Below, in pieces: positions 24,201 to 33,700 of a stretch of 64,000 nucleotides of DNA. Below the pieces are notes generated by a model. It saw only the letters and a program-made list of their open reading frames with translations. It did not search any database and had not been told where the DNA came from. Position 1 is the first letter of the stretch. Every line of letters begins with the position of its first letter. The translations under genes were made by a program, and so were the position numbers. This DNA is from Bedellia somnulentella (taxonomy: Eukaryota > Arthropoda > Insecta > Lepidoptera > Bedelliidae). The DNA lies in contig OY755175.1 of NCBI GenBank assembly GCA_963576735.1, positions 6,402,401-6,466,400 of the forward strand, written 5' to 3'.

Positions 24201-24541
24201 CCCAATACCGTTAGTCGCCTCTTACATACACCCACCGGAAGAAATGGGGTAGTGCTATTCTAAGCCGATACTACACGGCAAAAATAAATGAATGAATTTT
24301 GTAAGTAAAATTCTCAAGTTTTATAACGATAAGAACGGGTAAAATATAAACTCTTATCTCAGCACCCCCTCAAAAGACCCCTTACCGAAACATCTACTTT
24401 GGGTTTTTTTTCCTTATTTACTGGGCTATGGAGATGTGCTGCACTTCGTTTGGCATTATTTTGATTCAGGAACAAACATTTGTTCACATGTTCGTTTATT
24501 ATATCGTCTTTAAAATCACGATCACAAACTGGACACAACAT
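15283..24541 (-). CDS. WRNIP1: ATPase WRNIP1 (Mgs1/RarA family), with a 1-nt frame conflict
   Basis: AAA+ ATPase of replication-fork maintenance. Eight exons on the minus strand: 24386..24541, 23011..23271, 22766..22938, 22374..22634, 21912..22056, 21317..21498, 19316..19561, 15283..15374. Exon 1 encodes a UBZ ubiquitin-binding zinc finger (CPVC, then H and C of NEHVNKC). Later come Walker A GPPGCGKTS, split by intron 2, Walker B LFMDEIHR, the sensor [16 protein letters not shown], then the C-terminal [20 protein letters not shown] and [12 protein letters not shown]. Exon 6 is 182 nt where 181 would keep frame. Its first part reads [18 protein letters not shown] in frame and its end reads [11 protein letters not shown] in the next frame. 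Total coding is 1516 nt, one more than a multiple of three. This is a real frameshift, an assembly error or recent loss. Exons 1-4 are AT-rich and exons 5-7 strikingly GC-rich. Confidence 0.93.
15648..16256. mobile_element. PIF/Harbinger-type transposon, non-autonomous
   Basis: Terminal inverted repeats start GGCCTCGGTCACGAATTTTG and are flanked by TAA on both sides (15645-15647 and 16257-16259). A 3-bp TAA/TTA duplication is the Harbinger hallmark. The element is 609 bp and sits in the last WRNIP1 intron. It holds a short reading frame (15844-16005) resembling a MADF domain. The sub-terminal arms are very GC-rich, unlike the surroundings. Confidence 0.75.
15844..16005 (+). pseudogene. MADF-like DNA-binding domain fragment inside the Harbinger element
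   Basis: ATG-initiated frame of 53 codons: [20 protein letters not shown], then [11 protein letters not shown] and [11 protein letters not shown]. The pattern of an acidic helix, a RPxxW turn, a DxxxKNR loop and a W-containing third helix is that of MADF domains. Such proteins accompany many Harbinger transposases as the second, DNA-binding protein. It stops right after the third helix, so it is truncated. Expression is unknown. Confidence 0.5.
16438..17030. mobile_element. 593-bp near-perfect palindromic foldback element, copy 1
   Basis: Both arms start TTGGCCTAGACCTCGC and stay complementary over almost the whole element: ACATACCCTTTTTATATT, GCATTCCATGGGCAAAG, CTCAGTTTGAACTAGGTA, TTCGGTATTTTCCAG. 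Only a central stretch of about 60 bp (TCGCTCGCTTTCCGATTTAT) is unpaired. Same length and family as 25801-26393. No reading frame. Confidence 0.85.
17261..17576. mobile_element. foldback MITE, about 316 bp
   Basis: Arms of about 75 bp: CCGTCTATCCACCCTGAACG, GGGTGGATAT, GGAATGCATATAATATGG, TTCTTCCGATTTT, with the complement at 17490-17576. The outer arm contains its own small hairpin (CCACCCTGAACGGGGTGG). ACGT lies at both ends. Superfamily unassigned. Confidence 0.7.
18829..19077 (-). repeat. SINE-A, full length, 8-bp target duplication
   Basis: Complete antisense copy from (CATA)n to the head GCCGTGTAGTGTCTGC, flanked by AATATTAC (18821-18828 and 19078-19085). Confidence 0.9.
19779..19829 (-). 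pseudogene. WRNIP1 exon 6 fragment, duplicate copy C
   Basis: GTCCAGTACAGCGCGGCG followed by GAGTTAGCTAGTACTTAC repeats a piece of true exon 6 (about 21395-21418) and the junction found in copy A (20893-20940). It lies in the intron between exons 6 and 7. Confidence 0.7.
19850..20578. mobile_element. composite lepidopteran insert with CR1-like LINE 3' end
   Basis: The outer part runs from ACTAGCTTTCCGCC to TAATATTAGTAAGGAT, a common lepidopteran repeat frame. Nested inside (about 19880-20378) is a LINE 3' end. Its last codons read [16 protein letters not shown], then [12 protein letters not shown] and stop. A 3' UTR follows with GAAATCGCGTTAAGGCGATA and a terminal AATAAATAAATAAA run. It splits duplicate units C and A of the WRNIP1 exon-6 array. 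Confidence 0.65.
20583..20958 (-). pseudogene. WRNIP1 exon 6 plus intron, duplicate copy A
   Basis: Matches the segment that ends in true exon 6. Shared pieces are ACTTGTAGTAGTGATATACA, GTTGGTACCATAATAAAAG, ACCTATAACAGGCACAGAC (the donor side), AGGTAGAGCGGGT and CAGTACAGCGCGGCGCAG. About 30 and 25 bases of exon are deleted inside it, so it cannot code normally. Confidence 0.75.
21099..21249. mobile_element. 151-bp MITE in the duplicated intron unit
   Basis: Inverted ends CTGATTATGTATCTTT and the complement, with inner complementary arms (CGCAAGTTGCACGATTGTCG and CGACAATATTGCAACTTGCG). It is present next to the true exon 6 but absent from copy A, so it inserted after the tandem duplication. 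Confidence 0.75.
23844..24277 (-). repeat. SINE-A head-to-tail dimer
   Basis: Two antisense SINE-A bodies in direct contact: the first ends at TACACCCACC (about 24054) and the second continues CTCACGGCTATAAATCCC without its own TATG tail. It sits in the first WRNIP1 intron. The junction has a CAC microhomology, suggesting recombination rather than two insertions. Confidence 0.75.
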
Positions 24542-25045
24542 TTTTTATTAAAGTTACGTAGGATACACTTTGTAGATTATGAATTGTGTTTTTACTATTA
24601 CTACCACTACGTTATGTATACGATACAGATAAACTAAAACAATATACAAATTATAAAACAAATAAAATTAAGCAAACAACAGCCTTTAGCGGCAACACAA
24701 CTTATCTTGTTTGTACTTTCTTTTCTTTGCCGGTCGCGGTCGCAGTGTTGCAAAAGCGAAAGTTAAAAAATCGGGTAATTTTCCAGTTAAAAATCGGGAG
24801 AAAACGGGAGATTTTTTAGTCTTAATAAAACATCATTATTTTATGCTGATAATCAAATTAAAGTGATTTATTAAACTATATAAAAATATATATGTAGGAC
24901 TGATTATTCATTTTTGTACCACTTCTTGCTTACAATTTTAGTAAACAATTTTCCAGCAATAATTGGATTTTGTTGGGCATGAAACCTTATGTGGGATTAT
25001 TTTACTAATCTATAAAATGACTATCATTTTATACCTTTTGCCGTT

Positions 25046-25204
25046 GAAAGTCTCGGTCCGTGGGGCAACGAGGCACGGCTATTCTTTAAAGAACTGTCCG
25101 CTCGCCTTGTGGAAGTGTGTGGTGATCCTAGAGCTGGCAGCTACCTCGGCCAACGCATTAGCTTAGCCATCCAAAGAGGAAATTCTGCTAGCATTTGGCA
25201 ATAA
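25046..25204 (+). pseudogene. C-terminal fragment of a retroelement protein
   Basis: An open stretch to TAA reads LGPWGNEARLFFKELSARLV, then GDPRAGSYLGQRISLAIQRG and NSASIWQ. The LGPWG..A...I..R...TGD.R...YL.QRISIAIQRGNAAS pattern is one I know from the C-termini of many insect retroelement-like proteins. Clade uncertain. It lies inside the hAT element. Confidence 0.5.
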
Positions 25205-25269
25205 TTTAATTCTTAATTTTTATACAATCATTGTAAATATTTTGTAATTGTAAAAGTGGAATCAAGGAA

Positions 25270-25332
25270 AGAAAAATTTCGGAGCCAGTAGGACTTGAAC
25301 CTGCGACATTCCGGTCTACGCCCCGGCATCCT
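25270..25332 (-). repeat. tRNA-like SINE relic
   Basis: On the minus strand a T-arm-like CGCAGGTTCAAGTCCTACTG with B box GGTTCAAGTCC precedes CTGGCTCCGA. The 5' half does not fold as a tRNA, so this is a tRNA-derived relic and not a gene. Confidence 0.4.
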
Positions 25333-25800
25333 TGATTGATAAGTATTTTAAGATAAATATTGAAATTTTCACAAGTCTGATTATTTTACAATAATTAACT
25401 CTATCGCAAAACGTTTCGGTGTAATATGTTTTGTGTATACTGACGTCACTGCCGTATTAAAAGACCCTGTGAGTGTGAGAATTTTATGGGAATTCTCGTG
25501 CGTGAGAATCCCGTGGTCAGTGTTACTAGGTGATTCTTGATGTTTTCTGTCTTTAGATTGCTATATTAATTATTACTTTAATCTCAAATGCAAAAAATCG
25601 GGAGATATGGTCACTAAATCGGGATATCGGGAGGGAAAGGCCAAAATCGGTAGATCTCCCGATAAATCGGGAACTTTTGCAACACTGCGCGGTCGGTACG
25701 GTAAATAAAAACAAAAGGAACAATTATTTTTTTTATATTCGACAACATCTTAATTTAGTTCCCCTAAATAGTACCAGTGTCGAATAGGTCTACGAAAGAT

Positions 25801-26393
25801 TTGGCCTAGACCTCGCTTTTATAACATACCCTTTTTATATTATAAATCGATAAAAGACATCAAACTTAACAACTTTGCCCATGGAATGCCTATCTAAAAT
25901 ATTGTAATTTTCAAAAAATAATAATAATTAAAAATTGTCGTACCTAGTTCAAACTGAGAATGTATAGAATGAGATTCCTTGCTTCAGTGAAAATAAGAAA
26001 TGAAAAAAAAACATTTGATCTATGATTTTCGCTCTGTAAACAAAAATATAACTTCTTTCGGTATTTTCCAGTTGTATTGATCGTCGTTGAAAAATAATAT
26101 CATGAAAATAAATCGGAAAGCGAGCGATTGACCTGGAAAATACCGAAAAGAGTTATGTTTTTGTTTACACCATAGATCAAATGTTTTTTTTTATTTCTTA
26201 TTTTCAATGAAGCAAGGAATCTCATTCTATTCATTCTCAGTTTGAACTAGGTACGACAATTTTTAATTATTATTATTTTTTGAAAATTACAATATTGTAG
26301 ATAGGCATTCCATGGGCAAAGTTGTTTAGTTTGATGTCCTTTATCGATTTATAATATAAAAAGGGTATGTTATAAAAGCGAGGTCTAGGCCAA
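25801..26393. mobile_element. 593-bp palindromic foldback element, copy 2
   Basis: Same arms and exact length as 16438-17030, but the unpaired centre is in the opposite orientation (GATCGTCGTTGAAAAATAAT first). It lies between WRNIP1 and POMT1. Confidence 0.85.
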
Positions 26394-26407
26394 TTCTAAA
26401 TCACTCA

Positions 26408-26705
26408 AACTGAAACGTTGACACCGTATATCTCCGAGGGGCTTAGCAGAGGTACTAATATGTCTGAACATCACGTGACATTGTCACCCGATGTTCAGAA
26501 TACCCTATCGCCGTTTTGTACGTATACACTGACTGTCAGATAACTATAACATAAAGTACAACTTAGCCATGTGGGTTTGCTCACCGTTAACAACCGTGAT
26601 AAATTAACCACACATATGGCTTTAGAAAAGACAAATTGGTGTTGGCCCGACCCGGGATTTAAACCCCCATCGTCTGCACTGCATGATAAGCGGTGGTCGC
26701 TATTT
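26408..26705 (-). repeat. SINE-B, old copy
   Basis: Antisense: decayed tail (CTCCGAGGGGCTTAGCAGAGG), AACATCACGTGACATTGTCA, CATGTGGGTTTGCTCACCG, AAAAGACAAATTGGTGTTGG and a worn tRNA-like head. Confidence 0.8.
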
Positions 26706-26774
26706 CTAAATCAACGTTTACTTTATTATAAAAAAGTGATGTCTGAGCATATAAATTATATAATTTTTCATAAC

Positions 26775-26905
26775 GTATAATATAGTGTATTAAACATCAT
26801 GTCACACATTCGCGTATCACATCGTCAATCGACTTGCAAAGTAGCTGAGGAATTTATGTTTCTTAATTTCTCCGTACCCCTTTTGGAATTTATAACCGTC
26901 GGTGT
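26775..26905 (+). repeat. SINE-A variant with a different 5' part
   Basis: AATATAGTGTATTAAACATC, then the SINE-A 3' half (GTAGCTGAGGAATTTATG, GGAATTTATAACCGTCG). The same unusual 5' part is joined to the tail at 28200-28332. Confidence 0.6.
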
Positions 26906-26944
26906 GGGTCTTCCGACCTGGGTAGTAATTAATTTATATTAAAT

Positions 26945-27172
26945 TATAAATAAAAATTGTTTTACCGAGAAGCCAGGACTAGATCTTCAAAATTAGTAAG
27001 TTATCAGCCGCTTTTGAAAATTGAGTGGGGAAAGGATTATAAAACAAAGGTTGTTTTGCTGGCATTGGGTCCCTATGTCCAGCAATCACTTCAAAGTTCT
27101 AATACCCTAAGTCGTCACTAATAATCCCTGCGTGAAGAAATGAAGAACCAGCATTACACAGCTATTAGCAGT
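26945..27172 (-). repeat. SINE-A relic
   Basis: Decayed antisense copy: AATTGAGTGGGGAAAGGATT, AAAGGTTGTT, CCCTAAGTCGTC, GAAGAAATGAAGAACCAGCA, TTACACAGCT. The following 27180-27709 holds the likely POMT1 promoter region with a GTGTGTGTG tract and GTAAAGTAAAGTAG, but no motif I would name. Confidence 0.6.
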
Positions 27173-27709
27173 TGTATTGTATAACATAATTTTATTATTA
27201 CTATTATCTAGCTAGCGTCACAAGAACCATATGCCGCGTAGTCGTCAACGTGAAGATTCATAAGTATTTGCACTTTGCAGCATCCAAAAAACTTCCAAGT
27301 GAAACTTGGATAATGTAAAACCGGCATTACGGTTTACTGAACTTTTAAATGAACTCTAATGAACTGATTGATGACGAAAGCAAGAAAATCCGGAAGTTAA
27401 GTTAAAATTAAGTTGGTTCACTCACTCACACTCATGGACTGTAACTGTAACGGTAGTTGTCACATGCATGTGTATTTGTGTGTGTGTGCGTGAGTGAAGT
27501 GAAGTGAAAGCTCGTAAGTAAAGTAAAGTAGTTTTTAAAGTTAATAACAATGAACAAATTCCAAAGTTTTAATCGACTTAAAATAAAAGTTTACTAATAC
27601 TAGCACTACAAAATCGTGGAAAAATTAATTATTTGGCTTCATAGTACTATAAATCTAATGCTGAAACATAGTCATATCGCATTTAATTGTAGTAAACATC
27701 TAAGTTGCC

Positions 27710-30700
27710 ATGGAATTTAAAAAGAATGTTCGTAATCGAAAACGGAAAGACAGTGCGGAAATTTCAGACACCACAGAGGATTTTTTCAATAATAACGAAA
27801 AAAAACTCAACTGTTTACTATCGGATTCAAAACAGGTAATATAACATTCAGATATTCCAATCCATAAGTTGTCCTTTCGTGTCCTACTTTAAGAAATTAA
27901 TTAACTAATTAGTATTTATAGTTTTATTCACCGTAGTATTAATTTACGTTTATATCTTAATATGCTCTAGTGCAATTATTATAATAAAAAATATTTTTGT
28001 TTCAGAAAGATGACAAAAAACCTGCAGTAAATACTAAGACAAATGATTCATCAAAATGCTCAGCAACTTATCAAAATCCTTTTAACTCACTTAAAATCAA
28101 TATTGAAATTGATTTGACCTTTATTATATTGCTGGTCATGTCCTTATGCACTAGGTTTTACAATTTGGAAGAACCTAAACACATAGTGTAAGTACTTATG
28201 ATAATATATAGTGTATTAAACATCATGTAACACATCCGCATATCACATCATCAACCAACTTACAAAGTGGCTGAGGAATTTATCTTTCTTAATTTCTCCG
28301 TATCTCTTTTTGGAATTTATAGCCATTGGTATACATACATACATACATATACTCACGGCTATAAATCCCTAGAAGGGGGAGCCAGAGCTAAGGAATTGGA
28401 AATTCCTCAGCCACTTTCGGAAAGTTGTGTCCGGAAGAGATAAAGGTTGTTGGTTATGGGTCTAGTCTTGCGCATTATAGTTCGCGACCGGGAGCACTCT
28501 TTATAGTAGTTCCCTACTATAGAGAGATCGCCTGAAGTGCTTGCATTGATCAACAATTTAATTAAAATAGGTAAAATAAATGAATATAGCTGTTTGTAAA
28601 TAATCAACTTATCTTTGAAATTTGTATCTGGTACATATTAAATTGTGTTTATCTATTTACAAGTTATGGGAAAACCTGGTATGTTCTTATACCCACTTTA
28701 AAATAAATTTAGACATATTCTTATCATTTTATCCTCCTGCTATACATATACATACATAGTGTCGAAAAAATGCATGCATTTTGCTTTCTTTCTATCATTT
28801 TTCTGTGTGAAATGTATCCACAAAAACTATGTGTTCTTTTGGTTGCCAATGCAATGAAATATTTGTATGTTATAAATGATAATAATCTAAAACAAAAACA
28901 ATTACGCTTTAACAATACTAGATGGGTCTCTCGTTTCGTCATCAAATGCCTCTTATATGCTGATGATCAAGTGTTACTTGCATCGTCGGTTGAAGAGTTG
29001 CAAGAGATGATGAATATTGCATGCGCGTTATGTGCGTCGTTTGAAAGAAAAGGAATGAGAGTGAATGTGGATAAAACCAAAACCATGGTTTTCGAGAGAG
29101 AGGAGAATATGACTGAATGCGTGATTGAGATCAATGGTATGAAAGTGGAACAAGTGAAAGAGTTCGTATATCTGGGAAGTTTGTTTACTAGGGATGGAAA
29201 GTGTGATGAAGACATTGAAAGAAGAGTAAAAAAGGGTAATGCGGTAAATGGAGCACTGGATAGTCTCATGTCTAGTCAATCGGTGTCCGGAAAGGCCCGA
29301 ATGGCTGTGCATGATGCTGTCCTTGTTCCTACGCTTATGTATGGCAGTGAATGTTGGGTGTGGCAGAAGAAGCATGAAAGCAGAGTGAATGCAGTAGAAA
29401 TGAGATCCCTCAGAAAAGTTTGTAATGTAAGGTTATGTGATCGTGTGAGGAATGATGTGATTCGTGAAAGGTGTGGTGTAAAAGATGATATTGTAAGAAA
29501 GATAGAAAAAGGAATGTTGAGATGGTTTGGGCACATAGAGAGGATGGATGACAGTAAAGTGGTGAAAGAGATATATAGAGCCAATGTGGAAGGTAATGTT
29601 AGTAGAGGACGACCTCGGAGGACACATTTAGATCAAATAGAAAATGTGCTCAAAAAGGCAGGTGTCCGAAGTACGAAGAATAAAAGAGCATGTATGAAAA
29701 GATTGATGGATGTGAATGAAGCTAGAGAGGTTTGCCAGGATCGTACAAAGTGGCGATCGATAGTCTCTGCCTACCCCAATGGGAACTAACGGCGTGAGAA
29801 TATGTATGTATGTATGTATGTTATTACGCTTTATTTAATTGAAATGTACATGATAAACACAATAAAACAAATTAACTAAAAGTAAAAAATAACAATATAC
29901 CTACCTTATATTTCAATTGACAAACCAAATAAACATCTATAAAACGTATTTACCTATTGACAACAATTTTTAACTAACGAACGATCAAACTAACGAACTA
30001 AAAATCGATGGGTCTGCGAACTAGTTCGCGCAGTTCGTTTATAAGATTGCTCTTCCGACCTAGTTCGTTCGCGAACTATACAAGACTAGATGGGTCTCCA
30101 ACCGCATCGCTCAAAAATCCCTTAATAGCCCCATACCGTGAGTCGCCTCTTACGTACACCCACCGGAAGAAATGGGGTAGTGCTATTCTAAGCCGACACT
30201 ACACAGCTGGTCATTGGTATAATACTAGTATTATCTACATATACAATACTAGTGAACTGCCGCAGCTTAAATATCTGAAGTTTTTTTAATCACTGGTCAT
30301 ACCTTCTACAACTTAGAATGACGACATATAGCACACCTAAATAGTGTAGCTTTCTGCTTATGAAAATTTTACCATTATTGGTTTAGTACTTCCATAGTTT
30401 ACCCCTTACACACAAACAATCAAAGATTATCTCTTTATAATATTAGTATATCTATACTTATATTATAAATAGATAATTAATATTTATATTCAATTTATTT
30501 TAACTTACACTATGGCTCAGTCAACCATTTTACCTTCTATTTGCTTAGCATATAAATACCCCATTTTTTCTGGTTGGCATATGAGGTGACTAAGGTCTTG
30601 ATAAGTGACATCAACACATAATGCCCCCTTGAGAAATGACTCAGGAGTATATCTTATATAAACTTTTTACTTTATAGATTTGATGAATTGCACTATGGAC

Positions 30701-33700
30701 GTTATGTCTCACTGTACACCAAGGGTATCTTCTTTTTTGACACACATCCACCCCTCGGCAAGCAGCTGCTGTACCTAGCTGGTCAATTTGGAGGCTATGA
30801 TGGAAACTTCACCTTTGACCGGATTGGATCTCCATACAGTGACAAAGTGCCCATCAAGGCTCTGAGATTTGTTCCTGCTCTAGCTGGAAGCTTACTTGTT
30901 CCCTTGGCATATAAATTAATGTTGGCATTATCAGTATCCCAACCAGTGGCAGTTTTAGCCAGTTTACTTATACTGTTTGGTAAGTTATATAATTTTATTA
31001 TTTATGCTTAATAAAGCATACTACATAAATATAATAAGGGGTAGGCCGAGATTTAGAATTAAACATTCCTTACCCACTTTTGGACGTTGATGGGGGAGAG
31101 ATTGAACAGTAAAGGATGCTTGGTGATGAGTTTTGAGCCATAGCACCCAATAGTAATTTAAATATCTCCAAAACAAAATCAACTATTTGTGCTTTGTTTT
31201 AGTTTGGCTAAGGATCATTATGCCTGTCAAAGGTTTGTTAGTTTGTGGAGCTATAAGCTCCTCACAGCCTATATTTGTCCCCACCAAGGGGCTCGAGCCT
31301 ACCCTATATAGGGCTATAAGCTCATTACACTATATTTTAAAATTAATATACTTATATCCCTTTTTTGTATTGATTTGCTGTTGAAAATAATAAATTGCAT
31401 ATTAAAATCTTTTTAAAATAGGTGCATGAATATTAAACCAGAAAAGAACTTCAGTGGTTAGAAACAGTTACATCCGTACAATTTTATACAGTAGAACCCG
31501 TTTAATACGATCACGCTTAATACAATTTCTCGCATAATACGCCACTTTATGCTGTGTAGTGTCGGCTTAGAATATCACTACCCCATTTCTTCCGGTGGGT
31601 GTACGTAAGAGGCGACTAACGGTATTGGGGCTTTTTAAGGGAATTTTGGGCGATGCGGTTGGAGACCCATCACCAACAACCTTTATTTTTACCATCTTTT
31701 CCCCACGCAACTTCCAAAAGTGGCTGAGGGATTCCTAATTCCTTAGCTCTGGCTACCCCTTCTAGGGATTTATAGCCGTGAGTATATGTATGTATGTTTA
31801 TGCCAGTCCCTGCAACTTGAAACATCTTTTCATACATTCGTATATTCGATCGTCTTCCTGTTTAATACGCCCCTGCCCGATCGTCATTTGTTGACTTGTC
31901 GCGCGTAATAGTGCATCATTTATTTGTTACAATATGACTACAATTAAGCGAAAGCCATTGTCAGTTCAAAAAAATTTTAAATATTGAAAGTTTCGATAAA
32001 AAGTCACAAACAACGAATCAAGCTCAATAAGCTGCGGAGCTTCACTTACCTGTTTTTACGTTACGTACCATTTTAAAGAATAGAGAAGGAATTAAAGAAA
32101 GATTTAGATTGGGAGGTGTGCAGAATAAAAAGCAAATGGTAGGAAAGTTTGATAATTTGAAAAAGTATTGGTGGAATGGCTTCATCAAGCACGAGCTTCA
32201 AAACTGCCCATAAGTGGCCCCATTTTATTCAATAAAGCGTCTAAGGCATTATCTGCTAGATTTATAACGATATGTTGCTTCTTTGAAGTAAAGACGCACT
32301 GCAAAACTTTTATTATGTTGAAATTCTTTAATTGCTAATGCATTAAAAAAAACCTTTCTGTCGAACCAAAATAACTGATTATTTTAAATAATGTATTGAA
32401 TGTAAAAAAATGTAGTACATTCGTTTTATTTTCCCTATCCCGCATAATACGATTTCTCGCTTAAGACGCGTTTTTGGTGGGGTCCCTGGGAAATCGTCTT
32501 AAGCGGGTTATACTGTACAATAGAAAGATCAATTAAAATTATTCAGTATTCTTATACAAATAATTCAGTATATTGTTAAAACAATTCCAGAAAACAGTTT
32601 CCTAGTCCAATCCCGCTTCATGCTGCTGGAGTGCATCCAGATGTGTTTCGGTCTGCTGGGCATGGTGTGCGCGGTGCACGGCGCTCGCAGCGGCGGCGTG
32701 CGCGCGCTCGGCTGGCTGCTCGGCTCGGCGCTCGCGGCTGGGGCTTGCTTCTCGTAAGCATTCACTTTACATACTATGTTGATATCGAAGTGACATGCAT
32801 TGGCCATCAATTCTCGAAATGGCAGTCACATATAGTTTGGAGTTTTTTATTTGCACTGTATAGGTGCGTTTTGTTGCATGATTTTAAAAGTAATGCTGCG
32901 TTAAATATATTTAATAAAAAAACACTTCAAATCAAATATGTCTCAATAAACAAAATAAATGTTGAAAGTCATTTCATTTATCTAATCTAAATACTATAAT
33001 AATATAAATACAGATAAATACTAACTGTATTTCGAGGTATACTTTTAACATACGTAGTACTGTGAATTTAATGATAAGATGCCATTACATTACATGTTTA
33101 TTATTATCATCTTTTCCCCAATCAACTTCCAAAAGTGGCTGAGGAATTTATCATTCCAAAGCTCTGGCTACCCCGTTAAGGGATTTATAGCCGTGAGTAT
33201 GTGTATGTATGTATGTCATTACAATTTAATCTTACTGACTACATCAATAATTTTAAATTACATCAGAGTACCCCTTAAAAATTTACACTTTACAGTAAAG
33301 AATTTTTGATCCTAATTTGCCATACAAAATTCAACATACGACTCATTTTTGTTATCTAGTGTTCAGTTCAGAGTACCCACTTTTTGGTTTCTTGGTTAGT
33401 TTTGTAAAAGTCTACTAAAAGATTTGGGTGGTTTTGAGCGATACAGCTAGACACTTATCACTCTTCCTTTTACAAAGATCCCCTTTTCTTCTTTTAAGTA
33501 TGGCTGTCGAATCATAAAGCATTGCGGAAAAAGGTCGTCAAAATTATTAAAATTAGTTATGCCAACTCATACAGCGTTATATTGGTCTGAAACTCTACCA
33601 CATTGTGATACAACCATCGAATGTACTTTTTTGTTAAACTGCATTACTATTTATGTAAAAAAAAACTTATTACGATTCTAAGAACAAAATAGACTTCTTA

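Larger units (their letters stand above)
24743..25687. mobile_element. hAT-type DNA transposon upstream of WRNIP1
   Basis: Ends CAGTGTTGCAAAAG and CTTTTGCAACACTG, with a perfect 8-bp duplication CGCGGTCG at 24735-24742 and 25688-25695. These are hAT hallmarks. The 945-bp body has no transposase. Sub-terminal TCGGGAGA and TCCCGATTT motifs recur at both ends. It carries a retroelement fragment and a tRNA-like sequence. It lies 202 bp upstream of the WRNIP1 start codon. Confidence 0.85.
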
